DNA of 64,000 nucleotides from Verrucomicrobiia bacterium (lineage in GTDB: Bacteria; Verrucomicrobiota; Verrucomicrobiia; Verrucomicrobiales; Akkermansiaceae). Positions within the stretch are counted from its first letter, which is position 1; each line of letters opens with the position of its first letter. Positions 46,157 through 55,398 of the stretch are shown in pieces. The stretch covers positions 170,079 through 234,078 of the forward strand of contig JAUIGV010000005.1 of NCBI GenBank assembly GCA_030432565.1, in the 5' to 3' direction. Position numbers and translations under genes: made by a program. Below the pieces are notes generated by a model. That model saw only the letters and a program-made list of their open reading frames with translations, had not been told where the DNA came from and did no database searches.

Positions 46157-47940
46157 AGCCCGCATTTTACCCATTCCTTCTGGCATCTCTGCCGACCCTT
46201 TCCTTCTCCGAGATAATCGTCCGTGGCGGCGGAATTCTTTTGGACGATAGTCTGTCCCAAAGCCAGATCACCACCGGCAAGCCCGAGGTTTCAAAGCCTG
46301 ATCCCGCCGGCGACGATATCATTCTGTTTCAAAACGGCGATATCATGCACGGGATCTTTGGGGGAATTGAGGACGGATTACTCTGGGAGAGAAAAGATAT
46401 CCCGCGGCCAATCAAATTCCCCATTCCCGGCGTCCGCCAGATCGTCTTTCAGGGAAACACCGGCGTGGTCATGGAAAAAGAGACCTCGTTTATCACTTTG
46501 GTGAGTGGTGATCGCATTCCAGGCGAGATTGTCTCGCTGGATGAAACGTCTCTCGTTGTGAAAAGTTCGGTGGTGGGCAACATCACGATTCCGAGGGAGC
46601 ATATCGAATCCCTCTCCCCCAATCCCTTTGATGGCGAGCTATTTTACAGTGGTCCGTATAACAGCAACGGCTGGATGATCCTCGATGACCGCAAGACCGA
46701 GGAACAAAAGAAAAAAGAAGCAAAGGCTGCCGAGGAAAAGGCAGAAGAAGAAGGCAAGGGCGATGATGAAAAAGAGGCTGTAAAAGAAGAGGAAAAATCC
46801 TCAGCCTGGATCCATTCCGGCGCCTCATTTTACAGCCTTGATAATCGCGCTCTGGTTTACCCCGATGCCAACATGCCGGACATTGGTCGCCTGAAGTTCA
46901 AGGCAGAATGGAAAGGACGATTGAATCTTACCCTCGCCCTTCATTCCGACTTCGCCCGGGTCCTGCCCCCTGAGAAGAAGGAGGAACCCGAAGAAAAGAA
47001 AGCTGAGGAGAATGAGGAAGGCGCACAAAAAGAAGACGCCGAAGAGAACCCCGGGGACGCTAAAGAAGTCGAAGAAGCCGAAGAAGCCGAGCCCGCTCCG
47101 CTCAGGAAAGAAAAGCTGGTCGATCTTCGCCAAGGAAACGGATTTCAAAGTATTCCTTGGATCAACCCTTCGAAACGCACCCACGCCGATATGTTTGGCA
47201 CCGGCTACACCATGACCCTTTATTCGAGCTACCCGAACCTTTCGCGGAACTACTTCAGCGAGACCGGCGTTGCCCGGACCCAAAGAATGGCCAGTGTGCG
47301 CAGCAACATCTCGCTTTCCGAAGGAGGTGAAGCTGAGATCGAAATCCGCTACAACCGCAAGGAGTCGCTCATGATTCTTTTCATCAACGGGAATTATGCC
47401 GCCCAGTGGAATGATCTCGGCGGGTTTCCCGGTGACGGCACCGGGTTCGGAATTGTCAACAACACCAGCAACGCCCGAATCCGGGTATCCGAAGTCATGA
47501 TCACCTCGTGGAACGGCATGACCGATAGCGCCAACAGTATGGCACATCCCGACCGGGACCTCGTCCTCCTTGCCAACGGAACCGACCGCTTTTCGGGACA
47601 GATTACCGCGATCAAGGATGGCATCGCCCACCTAAGTTCCGCATATGTAAATGCCAAAATCCCAGTCAAAGACCTCTCAAAAATCGTCCTCAAAAAATCA
47701 GCCACAACCGACCTGGAGTCCGATTTGCTGTCGAAAGAACTCACGTGGGAAGAGGACCCCATCACGGTCGTTTACAAACCCTTCGGAAAGATCAAACTCA
47801 ACCCGGTTTCCGCCACGAACAAGCTCCTGACCGGCAACTCGCCCTTCCTTGGGGAAATCTCCGTGGATTTATCTTCCGCCGCCATGCTTCGCTTCGCCGA
47901 AGGATCACCCGACTTGACCGATTGGTTCGACGATCTTTAA
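46153..47940 (+). CDS. Exported NGD-repeat / jelly-roll protein 1
   Basis: 595 residues, starting at the ATG overlapping the previous stop; the frame is open far upstream but that part shadows the toroid gene. The leader is MKPAFYPFLLASLPTLSFS. Two N-terminal beta repeats (LFQNGDIMHGIFGGIEDG and VSGDRIPGEIVSLDE, ending IPREHIESLS) flank, with two C-terminal ones (LLANGTDRFSGQITAI and a last one near 560), a central lectin-like region (GWMILDD to VSEVMITSWNG). Two Lys/Glu-rich inserts (about 180-210 and 275-320) interrupt the centre and are specific to this member. It shares its architecture with the next two genes. No described family or function is recognised. Confidence 0.6.
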   Translation: MKPAFYPFLLASLPTLSFSEIIVRGGGILLDDSLSQSQITTGKPEVSKPDPAGDDIILFQNGDIMHGIFGGIEDGLLWERKDIPRPIKFPIPGVRQIVFQGNTGVVMEKETSFITLVSGDRIPGEIVSLDETSLVVKSSVVGNITIPREHIESLSPNPFDGELFYSGPYNSNGWMILDDRKTEEQKKKEAKAAEEKAEEEGKGDDEKEAVKEEEKSSAWIHSGASFYSLDNRALVYPDANMPDIGRLKFKAEWKGRLNLTLALHSDFARVLPPEKKEEPEEKKAEENEEGAQKEDAEENPGDAKEVEEAEEAEPAPLRKEKLVDLRQGNGFQSIPWINPSKRTHADMFGTGYTMTLYSSYPNLSRNYFSETGVARTQRMASVRSNISLSEGGEAEIEIRYNRKESLMILFINGNYAAQWNDLGGFPGDGTGFGIVNNTSNARIRVSEVMITSWNGMTDSANSMAHPDRDLVLLANGTDRFSGQITAIKDGIAHLSSAYVNAKIPVKDLSKIVLKKSATTDLESDLLSKELTWEEDPITVVYKPFGKIKLNPVSATNKLLTGNSPFLGEISVDLSSAAMLRFAEGSPDLTDWFDDL

Positions 47941-47958
47941 AATTCAATTTCTGATTTT

Positions 47959-49281
47959 ATGCGCACTTCCCTTATCGCCGGCCTCACCATGGCCTCCCTG
48001 ACCGCCACCCGGGCGAACGACCAGGTCAGCCTAAAAAATGGAGACCTTTTCTTCGGGAAAGTCATCGCACTTACAGGCGGGCTCATCGAACTCCAGACCC
48101 CTCACAGCGAGTCTCCTCTCAAGATCGTCAATGAAGATTTGATCCGACTCAGCTTCTCGGGTGCAAACGCTGAAAGCAAGGCCACCGAGGAGCTCCCGAA
48201 AAATTCCCAGGAGCTTTTCCTGAGAAACGGAGACAGCATCCCCGGAGAAGTCGTTGGTTTGACCTCCACTCACCTTTCCTTCCAAACCTGGTTCACCGGT
48301 CTTTTGGAGATTCCACGGGAGCAAATTGATTCTGTCTTTTTTGGTGTCACTCCGCAGCGCAACGTCTTCCGGGGCCCCGTTGGAATCGAGGGCTGGTCCC
48401 AGGGAAACAACGGACGTTGGCGCTACGAGGATGGCACCTTGACCTCCCGCGACAAAGGATTCATCGGGAGAGATCTGCAACTTCCCAAAAACTTCATTTT
48501 TAGCACTGAAATCAGCTGGGAATCATCTCCCAACATCCGGATTCATCTTTGCACTGAAGACCCGGAGCCCCAGGACGATGGCACCAGCAACTCCTATCTT
48601 CTAAACCTGAATTCCGGCGGGATTCAGGTGAAGCGTGTCATGCCTGCCGGAGTGAGGGGGCCGAAGTTCCAGACACTGATCACCTCGAGCCAGAACCTCC
48701 AAAACATGAGCTCAAAATCCTGCCAGATCGAGCTTCGCGTGGACCGCACCACGAAGATTCTCCAGCTCTACCTTGATGGCGAAAAGTTAGGACAAGGCGT
48801 TGATCCCACCGAATCTCCCGAAGGCTCCTCCCTGCTTCTCGAGAGCTTGAGCTCGGGGAGCTCGGACAACAATGTCAGCAACATCATGGTTCATGAGTGG
48901 GACACTACCACCCAGCTTCTTCGCCGCGAGCCGCGAGCCGAAGATGAACTCGATACCCTTTCCGTGGACGACGGTGATCGCTTCAGCGGAAAGATCATTT
49001 CTTATGATCCGACCTTACCAACCAAACCTTTCACCGTGAAAACTCCTCTGAGCCCTGACCCAATCTCCATCCCCCTCGAAAACTGTGCCGTGATGTATTT
49101 CACGAAAGGAGAGAACAGCCGGAAGTCAACGGGCCAGTATAACCTCGCCCTTCGCACCGGGGGGAAGCTCACTCTCTCGGGCATCCAGCTTGGAGCCGAA
49201 AAGCTCAAGGCAAATCATCCTTGGCTCGGAAAGCTCGAAATCGATCGACGCGTGATGCAGTCGATTAGCAAAGGAAAATAA
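47959..49281 (+). CDS. Exported NGD-repeat / jelly-roll protein 2
   Basis: 440 residues with a signal peptide (about 1-19). It has the clearest version of the shared design: beta repeats VSLKNGDLFFGKVIALTGG and LFLRNGDSIPGEVVGLTST, the latter closing with LEIPREQIDSVFF. A concanavalin-like central domain follows (GIEGWSQGNNGRWRYEDGTL to NIMVHEWD), with a pattern like the DUF1080/3-keto-disaccharide-hydrolase type fold. Two C-terminal repeats (VDDGDRFSGKIISYD and LALRTGGKLTLSGIQL) end the protein. It follows the first paralogue by 18 bases. No catalytic residues can be proposed; a glycan-binding or envelope role is a guess. Confidence 0.6.
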   Translation: MRTSLIAGLTMASLTATRANDQVSLKNGDLFFGKVIALTGGLIELQTPHSESPLKIVNEDLIRLSFSGANAESKATEELPKNSQELFLRNGDSIPGEVVGLTSTHLSFQTWFTGLLEIPREQIDSVFFGVTPQRNVFRGPVGIEGWSQGNNGRWRYEDGTLTSRDKGFIGRDLQLPKNFIFSTEISWESSPNIRIHLCTEDPEPQDDGTSNSYLLNLNSGGIQVKRVMPAGVRGPKFQTLITSSQNLQNMSSKSCQIELRVDRTTKILQLYLDGEKLGQGVDPTESPEGSSLLLESLSSGSSDNNVSNIMVHEWDTTTQLLRREPRAEDELDTLSVDDGDRFSGKIISYDPTLPTKPFTVKTPLSPDPISIPLENCAVMYFTKGENSRKSTGQYNLALRTGGKLTLSGIQLGAEKLKANHPWLGKLEIDRRVMQSISKGK

Positions 49282-49310
49282 ACGCAGAAGAATTCAACCC
49301 CTTTAATATC

Positions 49311-50705
49311 GTGAAAAAACTTCTCCTTGCTCCTGCTCTTTTTCTCATCGCCGGTCTCCCCTCTCTGGCGGAAGACGACGGTACTAAAAAGGAACGACCT
49401 TCCATCCTGACCTTCTCGGACAAAAGCCGGATCAGCGGAATCCCCAAGTCTGTCGAAGCTGAAAAAAAGCAAATCATCCTGGATTCTCCTTCTCTCGAAG
49501 GCCAGACCACCCTGAATACCGGGAAGCTGCTAGAGATGACCCTCCACGGAAAACCTGAAGAAATTGAGGCCGATCACTACGCTCTTGCGACAATCAAGGG
49601 CCACTTCCGCGATTCACACCGGGACACCATCCGGGGCCGCCTGACCGACCTCGATGATGAAACCATCACTCTCGAAACCTGGTATGCCGGCAAGTTGACC
49701 CTTCGTCGCTCGCTCGTCCACTCGCTCGATATCTTCAATCAATCGCCATCCTTTTACAACGGACCGGACGGCCCCGAGGGCTGGGTTTCGGCCGGAGGTG
49801 ATATTGACAAATACTGGACCTTTAAAAACCGGACCATGATTTCCAAGGCCCGCAGCGGCATTGCCCGTGAGGTCGAGATTCCTGACAAGGCCAAGATCAG
49901 TTTCACCGCCAACTGGAAATCATCCCCCTATTTTCGGCTCCTGTTCTTCTCCGATGATGGCAGCGATGATTATCCCGGAACCGGATACTCACTCAATGTG
50001 CAGCGAACTTACATGAGTGTTTACCGGAATGCTCCGAATGACCGCAATAACGATATCATCAGCGAATCCATCCGTAATCTGCTCGAAGCTGAAACCGCTG
50101 AGTTTACCATTTACCTGGATCGCAGCAAAGATGGAACGAATGCCATTTACATTGACGATAAGGAAATCGGAACCTGGACCGGAGTTGATGATACCAAGTT
50201 TAAAGGGAAGTGGATCCACTTCGTCCCCCAAAATACCAGCCCCATTAAATTCAGCGGCATCTCGGTGGCCCAGTGGGATGGCATTCTCCCCGCGAAACCT
50301 GAGGAGGAAGAAGAGGTCGACACTGAAGACCAACTCGAAGGTCAGGAAATCCGGCTCGCGAATGGTGATGTTGTGATCGGGACCGTCAAATCGATTGATG
50401 AAGGTCAGGTCTCCCTTTCAACCTCTTTTGGCGACGTTGGCGTCCCCATCAAGCTCATGAGAAGCGTCGCTCTTTCCAACAAGATCGATGAAGTTAGAAT
50501 GGAAACCAATGACGTCCGTTGTTGGTTCCATGAAGGCGGCTACATCACGGTCAAACTCAAATCACTCGACGAGAAAACCTTGAAGGGCTATTCCCAGGTG
50601 TGGGGAGACGCCGAATTCGACATCAACGCCTTCTCGCGAATCGAGTTCAACATCTGGCGCCCCGAACTTGACACCGCCCGTTACGGTTCCTCGTCGGACT
50701 GGTAG
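49311..50705 (+). CDS. Exported NGD-repeat / jelly-roll protein 3
   Basis: 464 residues, GTG start, signal peptide (MKKLLLAPALFLIAGLPSLA). The N-terminal repeats are degenerate (FSDKSRISGIPKSVE and TIRGRLTDLDDETITLETW, ending LRRSLVHSLDIF). The central lectin-like domain begins GPDGPEGWVSAGGDIDKYWTF and ends ISVAQWDGILP. The C-terminal repeats are IRLANGDVVIGTVKSIDEG and a last one ending FSRIEFNIW. It follows paralogue 2 by 29 bases and is the last gene of the block, converging with a DUF6172 gene. The three proteins are only weakly alike, so the duplications are old. Confidence 0.6.
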   Translation: MKKLLLAPALFLIAGLPSLAEDDGTKKERPSILTFSDKSRISGIPKSVEAEKKQIILDSPSLEGQTTLNTGKLLEMTLHGKPEEIEADHYALATIKGHFRDSHRDTIRGRLTDLDDETITLETWYAGKLTLRRSLVHSLDIFNQSPSFYNGPDGPEGWVSAGGDIDKYWTFKNRTMISKARSGIAREVEIPDKAKISFTANWKSSPYFRLLFFSDDGSDDYPGTGYSLNVQRTYMSVYRNAPNDRNNDIISESIRNLLEAETAEFTIYLDRSKDGTNAIYIDDKEIGTWTGVDDTKFKGKWIHFVPQNTSPIKFSGISVAQWDGILPAKPEEEEEVDTEDQLEGQEIRLANGDVVIGTVKSIDEGQVSLSTSFGDVGVPIKLMRSVALSNKIDEVRMETNDVRCWFHEGGYITVKLKSLDEKTLKGYSQVWGDAEFDINAFSRIEFNIWRPELDTARYGSSSDW

Positions 50706-50714
50706 CCTCGAACC

Positions 50715-50999
50715 TTATTTGGAGGCCCGCTTTCTCGGTTCCGCGAGGATCTCCAGGTAGAACGTCGACCAACCAGCGGCGAGAGCCTGATCAAGCGATT
50801 TGCCAATCTCTTTTTCGTGGCAGGCCTCTGCAGCCCCCGGATTCTCGCCTGACCGACAATTAAAGCCCCAGTAATCGTGATCATCCGGTAATGACTTGTT
50901 GCGCTCACGCTTGAGGTATTTCTTAACCTCGCCCTTGATTTGCTCGGCCAACCTCGCGGGTTTGTGCCGCTCCGACACCAGTGGAAAAACCTTCTTCAT
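50715..50999 (-). CDS. DUF6172-like small protein
   Basis: A 94-residue cytoplasmic protein with no signal peptide. The pattern KGEVKKYLKRERNKSLPD, then HDYWGFNCRSG and a helical C-terminus (GKSLDQALAAGWSTFYLEILA) matches my memory of the DUF6172 family of short proteins of unknown function. It stands alone, converging with the last NGD-repeat gene nine bases away and divergent from the prolyl oligopeptidase gene. Confidence 0.6.
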   Translation of the reverse strand: MKKVFPLVSERHKPARLAEQIKGEVKKYLKRERNKSLPDDHDYWGFNCRSGENPGAAEACHEKEIGKSLDQALAAGWSTFYLEILAEPRKRASK

Positions 51000-51099
51000 G
51001 CCAAGGCTTGTGATGGTTCTCTTCCAAAATGTCTAGCGTGCAGAAATAAGATTGCGCCGTCTTCATTGCATCGATCCGCAAGACAACTACACTCGCCTT

Positions 51100-53211
51100 A
51101 TGCGAAAGACCGTTTTTCTAGCCATGACCATCGGCTCACTCTCTGCACAAGAACCTCCACTCTCCTATCCTGATTCCAAACCTGGCAGGACGGTGGAAAC
51201 CCTGCACGGTGTGGAGGTCCCCGATCCCTATCGCTGGCTCGAAGATCTGAACTCAGATCAAACCGCAGACTGGGTTAAGGCTCAAAGCAGCCTCACCGAC
51301 GCCTATCTGGAAGCCATTCCGGGCCGAAAAGCTCTCGAGGCCCACCTCACCAAGCTCTGGAATGTTGAACGGTTTGGAGTCCCCTTCTTCGAGGGAGGGC
51401 GCTACTTCTTCAGCAAGAACGACGGACTTCAGAACCAGTCGGTCTTGTACTCCACCAAGTCTCTCGATACAGCCCCCGCGATACTTCTGGATCCAAACAC
51501 CCTCTCCAGCGATGGCACGGTCGCACTGAGTTCCTACGAAGTTTCGCCGGACGGCAGGTATCTCGCATACTCCACCTCGGCATCCGGCTCGGACTGGGTC
51601 GAATGGCGCATCAGGGAAATCTCCTCCGGAAAAGATCTGCCCGATCACCTGAAGTGGTCCAAGTTTTCCGGAGCTTCCTGGGCCAAAAACAGTAAAGGCT
51701 TCTACTACGGTCGCTTCCCTGCTCCCAAGGATGGGGAGGAAATGATGGCTCAGAATATTCACAAAAAGATCTTCTTCCACGAGCTCGGAAAGCCACAGAA
51801 CGAAGATCGACTCGTTTACGAGAGGCCCGAACATCCGAAACAAGGGCTCTATGCCTGGGTCACCGAGGACGGGAAATATCTCCTCATTCAAGTCAGCCAG
51901 GGCACCGACACCAAAAACGGACTTTTCTACAAGGATCTCTCCCAGCCTGACTCCAAGGTCATCGAGCTTCTTCCCGACTTCGACGCATCCTATGATTTCA
52001 TCACGAACCTGGGTTCAAAATTCATCATTCGCACCGACCTCGATGCCCCAAAACAGAAGGTCATTGCAATTGATCTGAACACCCCCGGGCGGAAGCAATG
52101 GAAAACAATCATACCGGAGAGCAGGGAGACCCTTCGTTCGGTTTCCCACGTGGGCGGTCTTTTCATCGCAAACTACCTCAAGGATGCCCGAACGGAAATT
52201 CGGCGCTTCAAGACGGATGGCACCTCTCTTCCCCCGGTCAAACTTCCCGGCCTGGGAACCGCCTCGGGTTTTGGAGGAAAGCCCGACCAAAACGAAACCT
52301 TTTACTACTTCACTTCCTTCACCAGCCCGGGGGCGGTCTATCGATACGATATCGCCTCGAACACCTCGACTCTTTTCAAGGCACCAAAAACCCAGTTTGA
52401 TCCGGACGACTACGAATCACGTCAGATTTTCGCAACGTCCAAGGACGGCACCAGGGTTCCCATGTTTATCGTTCATAAAAAAGGACTGAAGCTCGACGGA
52501 AGCAATCCCACCCTTCTCTATGCCTATGGTGGCTTTAACATCTCCCTTCGCCCTTCTTACTCCCCCGCTACCATCGCGTGGATGGACCTGGGTGGGATCT
52601 ACGTCATGGCCAATCTCCGGGGTGGCGGGGAGTACGGCGAAGAATGGCATGAGGCTGGAATGAAACTCAAGAAGCAGAATGTTTTTGACGACTTTATTGC
52701 CTGTGCCGAGCACCTCGTTTCGAAAAAATACACCTCGTCGAAAAAGCTCTCAATCGCCGGCGGCTCAAATGGAGGACTGCTGGTCGGGGCCTGCATGGTC
52801 CAGCGCCCCGAACTTTACGGAGCCTGCCTCCCGGCGGTGGGCGTGATGGACATGTTACGCTTCCACAAGTTCACCATCGGCTGGGCCTGGCAGGCTGAAT
52901 ATGGCAAACCCGACGATCCCACCGATTTCAAAAACCTTCTCAAGTATTCGCCCTATCACAATCTGAAATCCGCCAATTATCCGGCGACAATGGTGATCAC
53001 ATCCGATCACGATGACCGGGTGGTGCCATCGCATTCCTATAAATTCGCCGCGGCCCTTCAGTCCGCGCAAAACGGTCCGGCTCCCACCTTGATCCGCATC
53101 GAGAGCAAAGCCGGTCACGGAGCCGGCACCCCAACTTCCAAACGAATCGAGGCCATCGTCGACAAGTATTCCTTCCTCGCCAAATCGCTGGGATTTGAAA
53201 TCAAACTCTAG
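51100..53211 (+). CDS. Exported prolyl oligopeptidase (S9 family)
   Basis: A serine peptidase that cuts small peptides after proline, 703 residues from the ATG at 51100 (a frame extension upstream lacks a signal). A short leader (FLAMTIGSLSAQE) suggests export. The N-terminal motif YPDSKPGRTVETLHGVEVPDPYRWLED is typical, followed by a beta-propeller. The catalytic domain has the nucleophile Ser556 in GGSNGGLLVGA, Asp in SDHDDRVVP and His in GHGAG. The oxyanion-region sequence NLRGGGEYGEEWH is intact. It probably feeds amino-acid uptake from peptides. It has no evident operon partner. Confidence 0.95.
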   Translation: MRKTVFLAMTIGSLSAQEPPLSYPDSKPGRTVETLHGVEVPDPYRWLEDLNSDQTADWVKAQSSLTDAYLEAIPGRKALEAHLTKLWNVERFGVPFFEGGRYFFSKNDGLQNQSVLYSTKSLDTAPAILLDPNTLSSDGTVALSSYEVSPDGRYLAYSTSASGSDWVEWRIREISSGKDLPDHLKWSKFSGASWAKNSKGFYYGRFPAPKDGEEMMAQNIHKKIFFHELGKPQNEDRLVYERPEHPKQGLYAWVTEDGKYLLIQVSQGTDTKNGLFYKDLSQPDSKVIELLPDFDASYDFITNLGSKFIIRTDLDAPKQKVIAIDLNTPGRKQWKTIIPESRETLRSVSHVGGLFIANYLKDARTEIRRFKTDGTSLPPVKLPGLGTASGFGGKPDQNETFYYFTSFTSPGAVYRYDIASNTSTLFKAPKTQFDPDDYESRQIFATSKDGTRVPMFIVHKKGLKLDGSNPTLLYAYGGFNISLRPSYSPATIAWMDLGGIYVMANLRGGGEYGEEWHEAGMKLKKQNVFDDFIACAEHLVSKKYTSSKKLSIAGGSNGGLLVGACMVQRPELYGACLPAVGVMDMLRFHKFTIGWAWQAEYGKPDDPTDFKNLLKYSPYHNLKSANYPATMVITSDHDDRVVPSHSYKFAAALQSAQNGPAPTLIRIESKAGHGAGTPTSKRIEAIVDKYSFLAKSLGFEIKL

Positions 53212-53224
53212 GCAAAGGGTTTCC

Positions 53225-53485
53225 GTGTTAGAAAAGCTTATCGATTTTTTCCATCCCTCGGAATGGCTCTTTGGATTTGATGAGAGCAAGCCATCACGCG
53301 TGAAAGGACCGGTGTCCCGGGCCTTTGTTCGGGAAGCCGGAGACCTTTTAAGAGAGTCAGGAGTACGACGCGCCAGAATCTGTGGAGTCAAAAAGAGAGG
53401 AACGATCTCCCTGTCCTTTTCAGGTTCCATCCCACCGCAACTTCACCAAAGGCTCAGGAACCTTTGGGCCGCCCATCGAGGTTGA
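53225..53485 (+). CDS. DUF3634-like small protein
   Basis: An 86-residue protein starting at GTG 53225 (a TTG ten codons earlier lies inside the previous gene). It contains PVSRAFVREAGDLLRESGVRRARICGV, then a short basic strand KKRGTISLSFSG and a closing QLHQRLRNLW, which resembles the DUF3634 family. Function is unknown. It begins 14 bases after the prolyl oligopeptidase stop and converges with a SurA-like gene. Confidence 0.5.
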   Translation: MLEKLIDFFHPSEWLFGFDESKPSRVKGPVSRAFVREAGDLLRESGVRRARICGVKKRGTISLSFSGSIPPQLHQRLRNLWAAHRG

Positions 53486-53492
53486 TCGAGGA

Positions 53493-54251
53493 TCACTCCC
53501 CTTCTTCTTCAAAGAGGACTTCTTCAAAGAGATCAACTTTCCCTGCGGCATAGCGGTGGAGTTTCTCCACCCGGAATTTCTTCCAGCCGCGGTCGCGTTT
53601 CTCAATGAGAAGAGCATCGGTAATGGCTTCCCGATGATCTTCAAAACCTCCGGGGAAATCGTCCTGGTTTCTTTCAAACCAGGCTTTTGCCTCCTCCTCG
53701 CTCACAGCAACGTCCACCATTCTCTCCAAGTGTTCCGCCCTCTGAATACGGGCCGCCAATCGCATCCGGCGTTCTTTTTCGCCTGACCAGCCGGCCCGGT
53801 CCGCCAGAGCCTCAAAAACTTCCTCGCCGGGGTAACGTTTCATCTCAGCTGCGAGTGCCCGGTCAATTTGCTCACCGGGAACATTCACTTCCTTGCTTGT
53901 CGAAACCTTAATCTGCAGCTTCACCAGTTCGTCATCGATGAGTTCGTTCACTATGACCCGCCGAAGGAGCCTGCGCTCGCCCGCCGTGGCATCTTCGATC
54001 GAGCGACCACGGCGCCAAAGATATTCCTTCATCGCCTCCTCAACCTGTGCCCGGAAAATGGGACGATAGTAAACACGGGCGACGACACCCGAGGCCTTGG
54101 CCTCGGCAAGCTCCGTCTTCTCGTCTTTCCGTGGCTCGTTGAGTGACTTGTAAACCGGCCCCTGAAACACGAAGAGATCGCACGCCAAATAGGCCACCAG
54201 GACGCCATACACGCCAAAGCGGATCGCCATCAACTTGGCAACATCCTTCAT
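53493..54251 (-). CDS. Membrane-anchored SurA-N-like chaperone/foldase-like protein
   Basis: 252 residues from the ATG at 54251, with a single N-terminal span (MAIRFGVYGVLVAYLACDLFVF). The periplasmic part resembles the SurA/PpiD N-terminal chaperone region: ARVYYRPIFRAQVEEAMKEY, RRVIVNELIDDELVKLQIKV and VSEEEAKAWFERNQDDFP. No rotamase (parvulin) domain is present, so it would act as a chaperone only. Its start overlaps the L,D-transpeptidase stop (ATGA), suggesting it helps fold or handle that enzyme or other envelope proteins. The assignment rests on general pattern and is moderately sure. Confidence 0.55.
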   Translation of the reverse strand: MKDVAKLMAIRFGVYGVLVAYLACDLFVFQGPVYKSLNEPRKDEKTELAEAKASGVVARVYYRPIFRAQVEEAMKEYLWRRGRSIEDATAGERRLLRRVIVNELIDDELVKLQIKVSTSKEVNVPGEQIDRALAAEMKRYPGEEVFEALADRAGWSGEKERRMRLAARIQRAEHLERMVDVAVSEEEAKAWFERNQDDFPGGFEDHREAITDALLIEKRDRGWKKFRVEKLHRYAAGKVDLFEEVLFEEEGE

Positions 54252-55255
54252 CGCACGATTACCTTGGCACCGGGACGGACATACTGCGGAAAGCGCGCGG
54301 CATCCCAATTCGAGAGTCGATAGCAACCGGCACTCTGTGAGCGCCCGATCGTTCGGGGGCTTGAAGTTCCATGAATCCCAATCCCTGATTTGGACAACCC
54401 GCACCAAAGAATCCCGACCGGATTGTTCGGACCATGAGCCACCTGAATTGCATTCTTACTCCTCTTCCCCGTCTTTAAAAGCTGCTTGTCATATCTCCAC
54501 GAGGGAAACTCGACGCAGTTAACGACTTTCCAGGTGCCCCGGTGAATGAACTGCTCACGACCCGGGGTCGTTGGAAACATCGCAATCATCTTACCAAGAG
54601 GCTCCTGCTCCTCCTCGGAAACGATCATCGCGGTACCTGGAATTACGATCGTTGGCTGGGATGGATCGTAAACAAAGAGCTGCTTGTTCTTGGTATCGAT
54701 GACGATGTTGTGCTTGCTGAGCTTCTCATCCTCCTTGTGCATCCGGCCCACTGCCAGATTTTCAATGCGGAATGGCTCGATGTTTGGAACCTTGAGCATG
54801 GACCCCGGCCGCAAACCATATGCTTTGGCCTTCCCGTTCAATTCAATCAGAAAGCTTTCGGAGGTGTGATAGCGCTCGGCCATAAATTCAAGGTAACTCC
54901 GGTAAGCCATCAGCTTGATCCCACCCACATCCTCATACTTCCGCGGAAGCCCGGGATTAATGAAGTCTTTCGCCAGGGAAGGAACGACAGCCGTCGCATA
55001 CAGAACTTTGACCTCTTCCTCGGCCTCCTTCAGCAAAATATCCCATGCACCCGGAGGACGTCCGCGGAAGCGATTGTAGGAATAGACCGCCCGCAGGGTG
55101 AAATTGCCGGGTTTTCCGTCGAGAAAACCGGGACCAAAGCACTTTTGATCGAGGTAGATCTGAATACGCAGGCCATCATCCCCTCTTTTCGGGGCATCAA
55201 CTTCAGCCAGCAGAACTGCGGGAAATGTGAAAATGAGGAAAATCAGTAATCGCAT
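54248..55255 (-). CDS. Exported L,D-transpeptidase (YkuD) with LysM-like region
   Basis: A cell-wall enzyme that cross-links peptidoglycan through meso-diaminopimelate or attaches proteins to it. The 335-residue protein has a signal peptide (about 1-17), a region of about 150 residues with a LysM-like piece (YGLRPGSMLKVPN), and the YkuD domain at the C-terminus. The catalytic signature is intact: His295 in GIGIHGT and Cys311 in SQSAGCYRLSN. Its stop overlaps the start of the SurA-like gene, so the pair forms an envelope operon. Confidence 0.93.
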   Translation of the reverse strand: MRLLIFLIFTFPAVLLAEVDAPKRGDDGLRIQIYLDQKCFGPGFLDGKPGNFTLRAVYSYNRFRGRPPGAWDILLKEAEEEVKVLYATAVVPSLAKDFINPGLPRKYEDVGGIKLMAYRSYLEFMAERYHTSESFLIELNGKAKAYGLRPGSMLKVPNIEPFRIENLAVGRMHKEDEKLSKHNIVIDTKNKQLFVYDPSQPTIVIPGTAMIVSEEEQEPLGKMIAMFPTTPGREQFIHRGTWKVVNCVEFPSWRYDKQLLKTGKRSKNAIQVAHGPNNPVGILWCGLSKSGIGIHGTSSPRTIGRSQSAGCYRLSNWDAARFPQYVRPGAKVIVR

Positions 55256-55398
55256 GGGGGTATTGCTTACTGGTTGGAAGCTAACATAATCAAATTATTC
55301 CGCCAGCTTTCCTAAAACGACTTTTAAAAAGGCCCCCTTGAAAGCCTCCAAACAATAGTAAACCTTGATTTCCGCGCGACTTTCATTAAGCCCCATCC

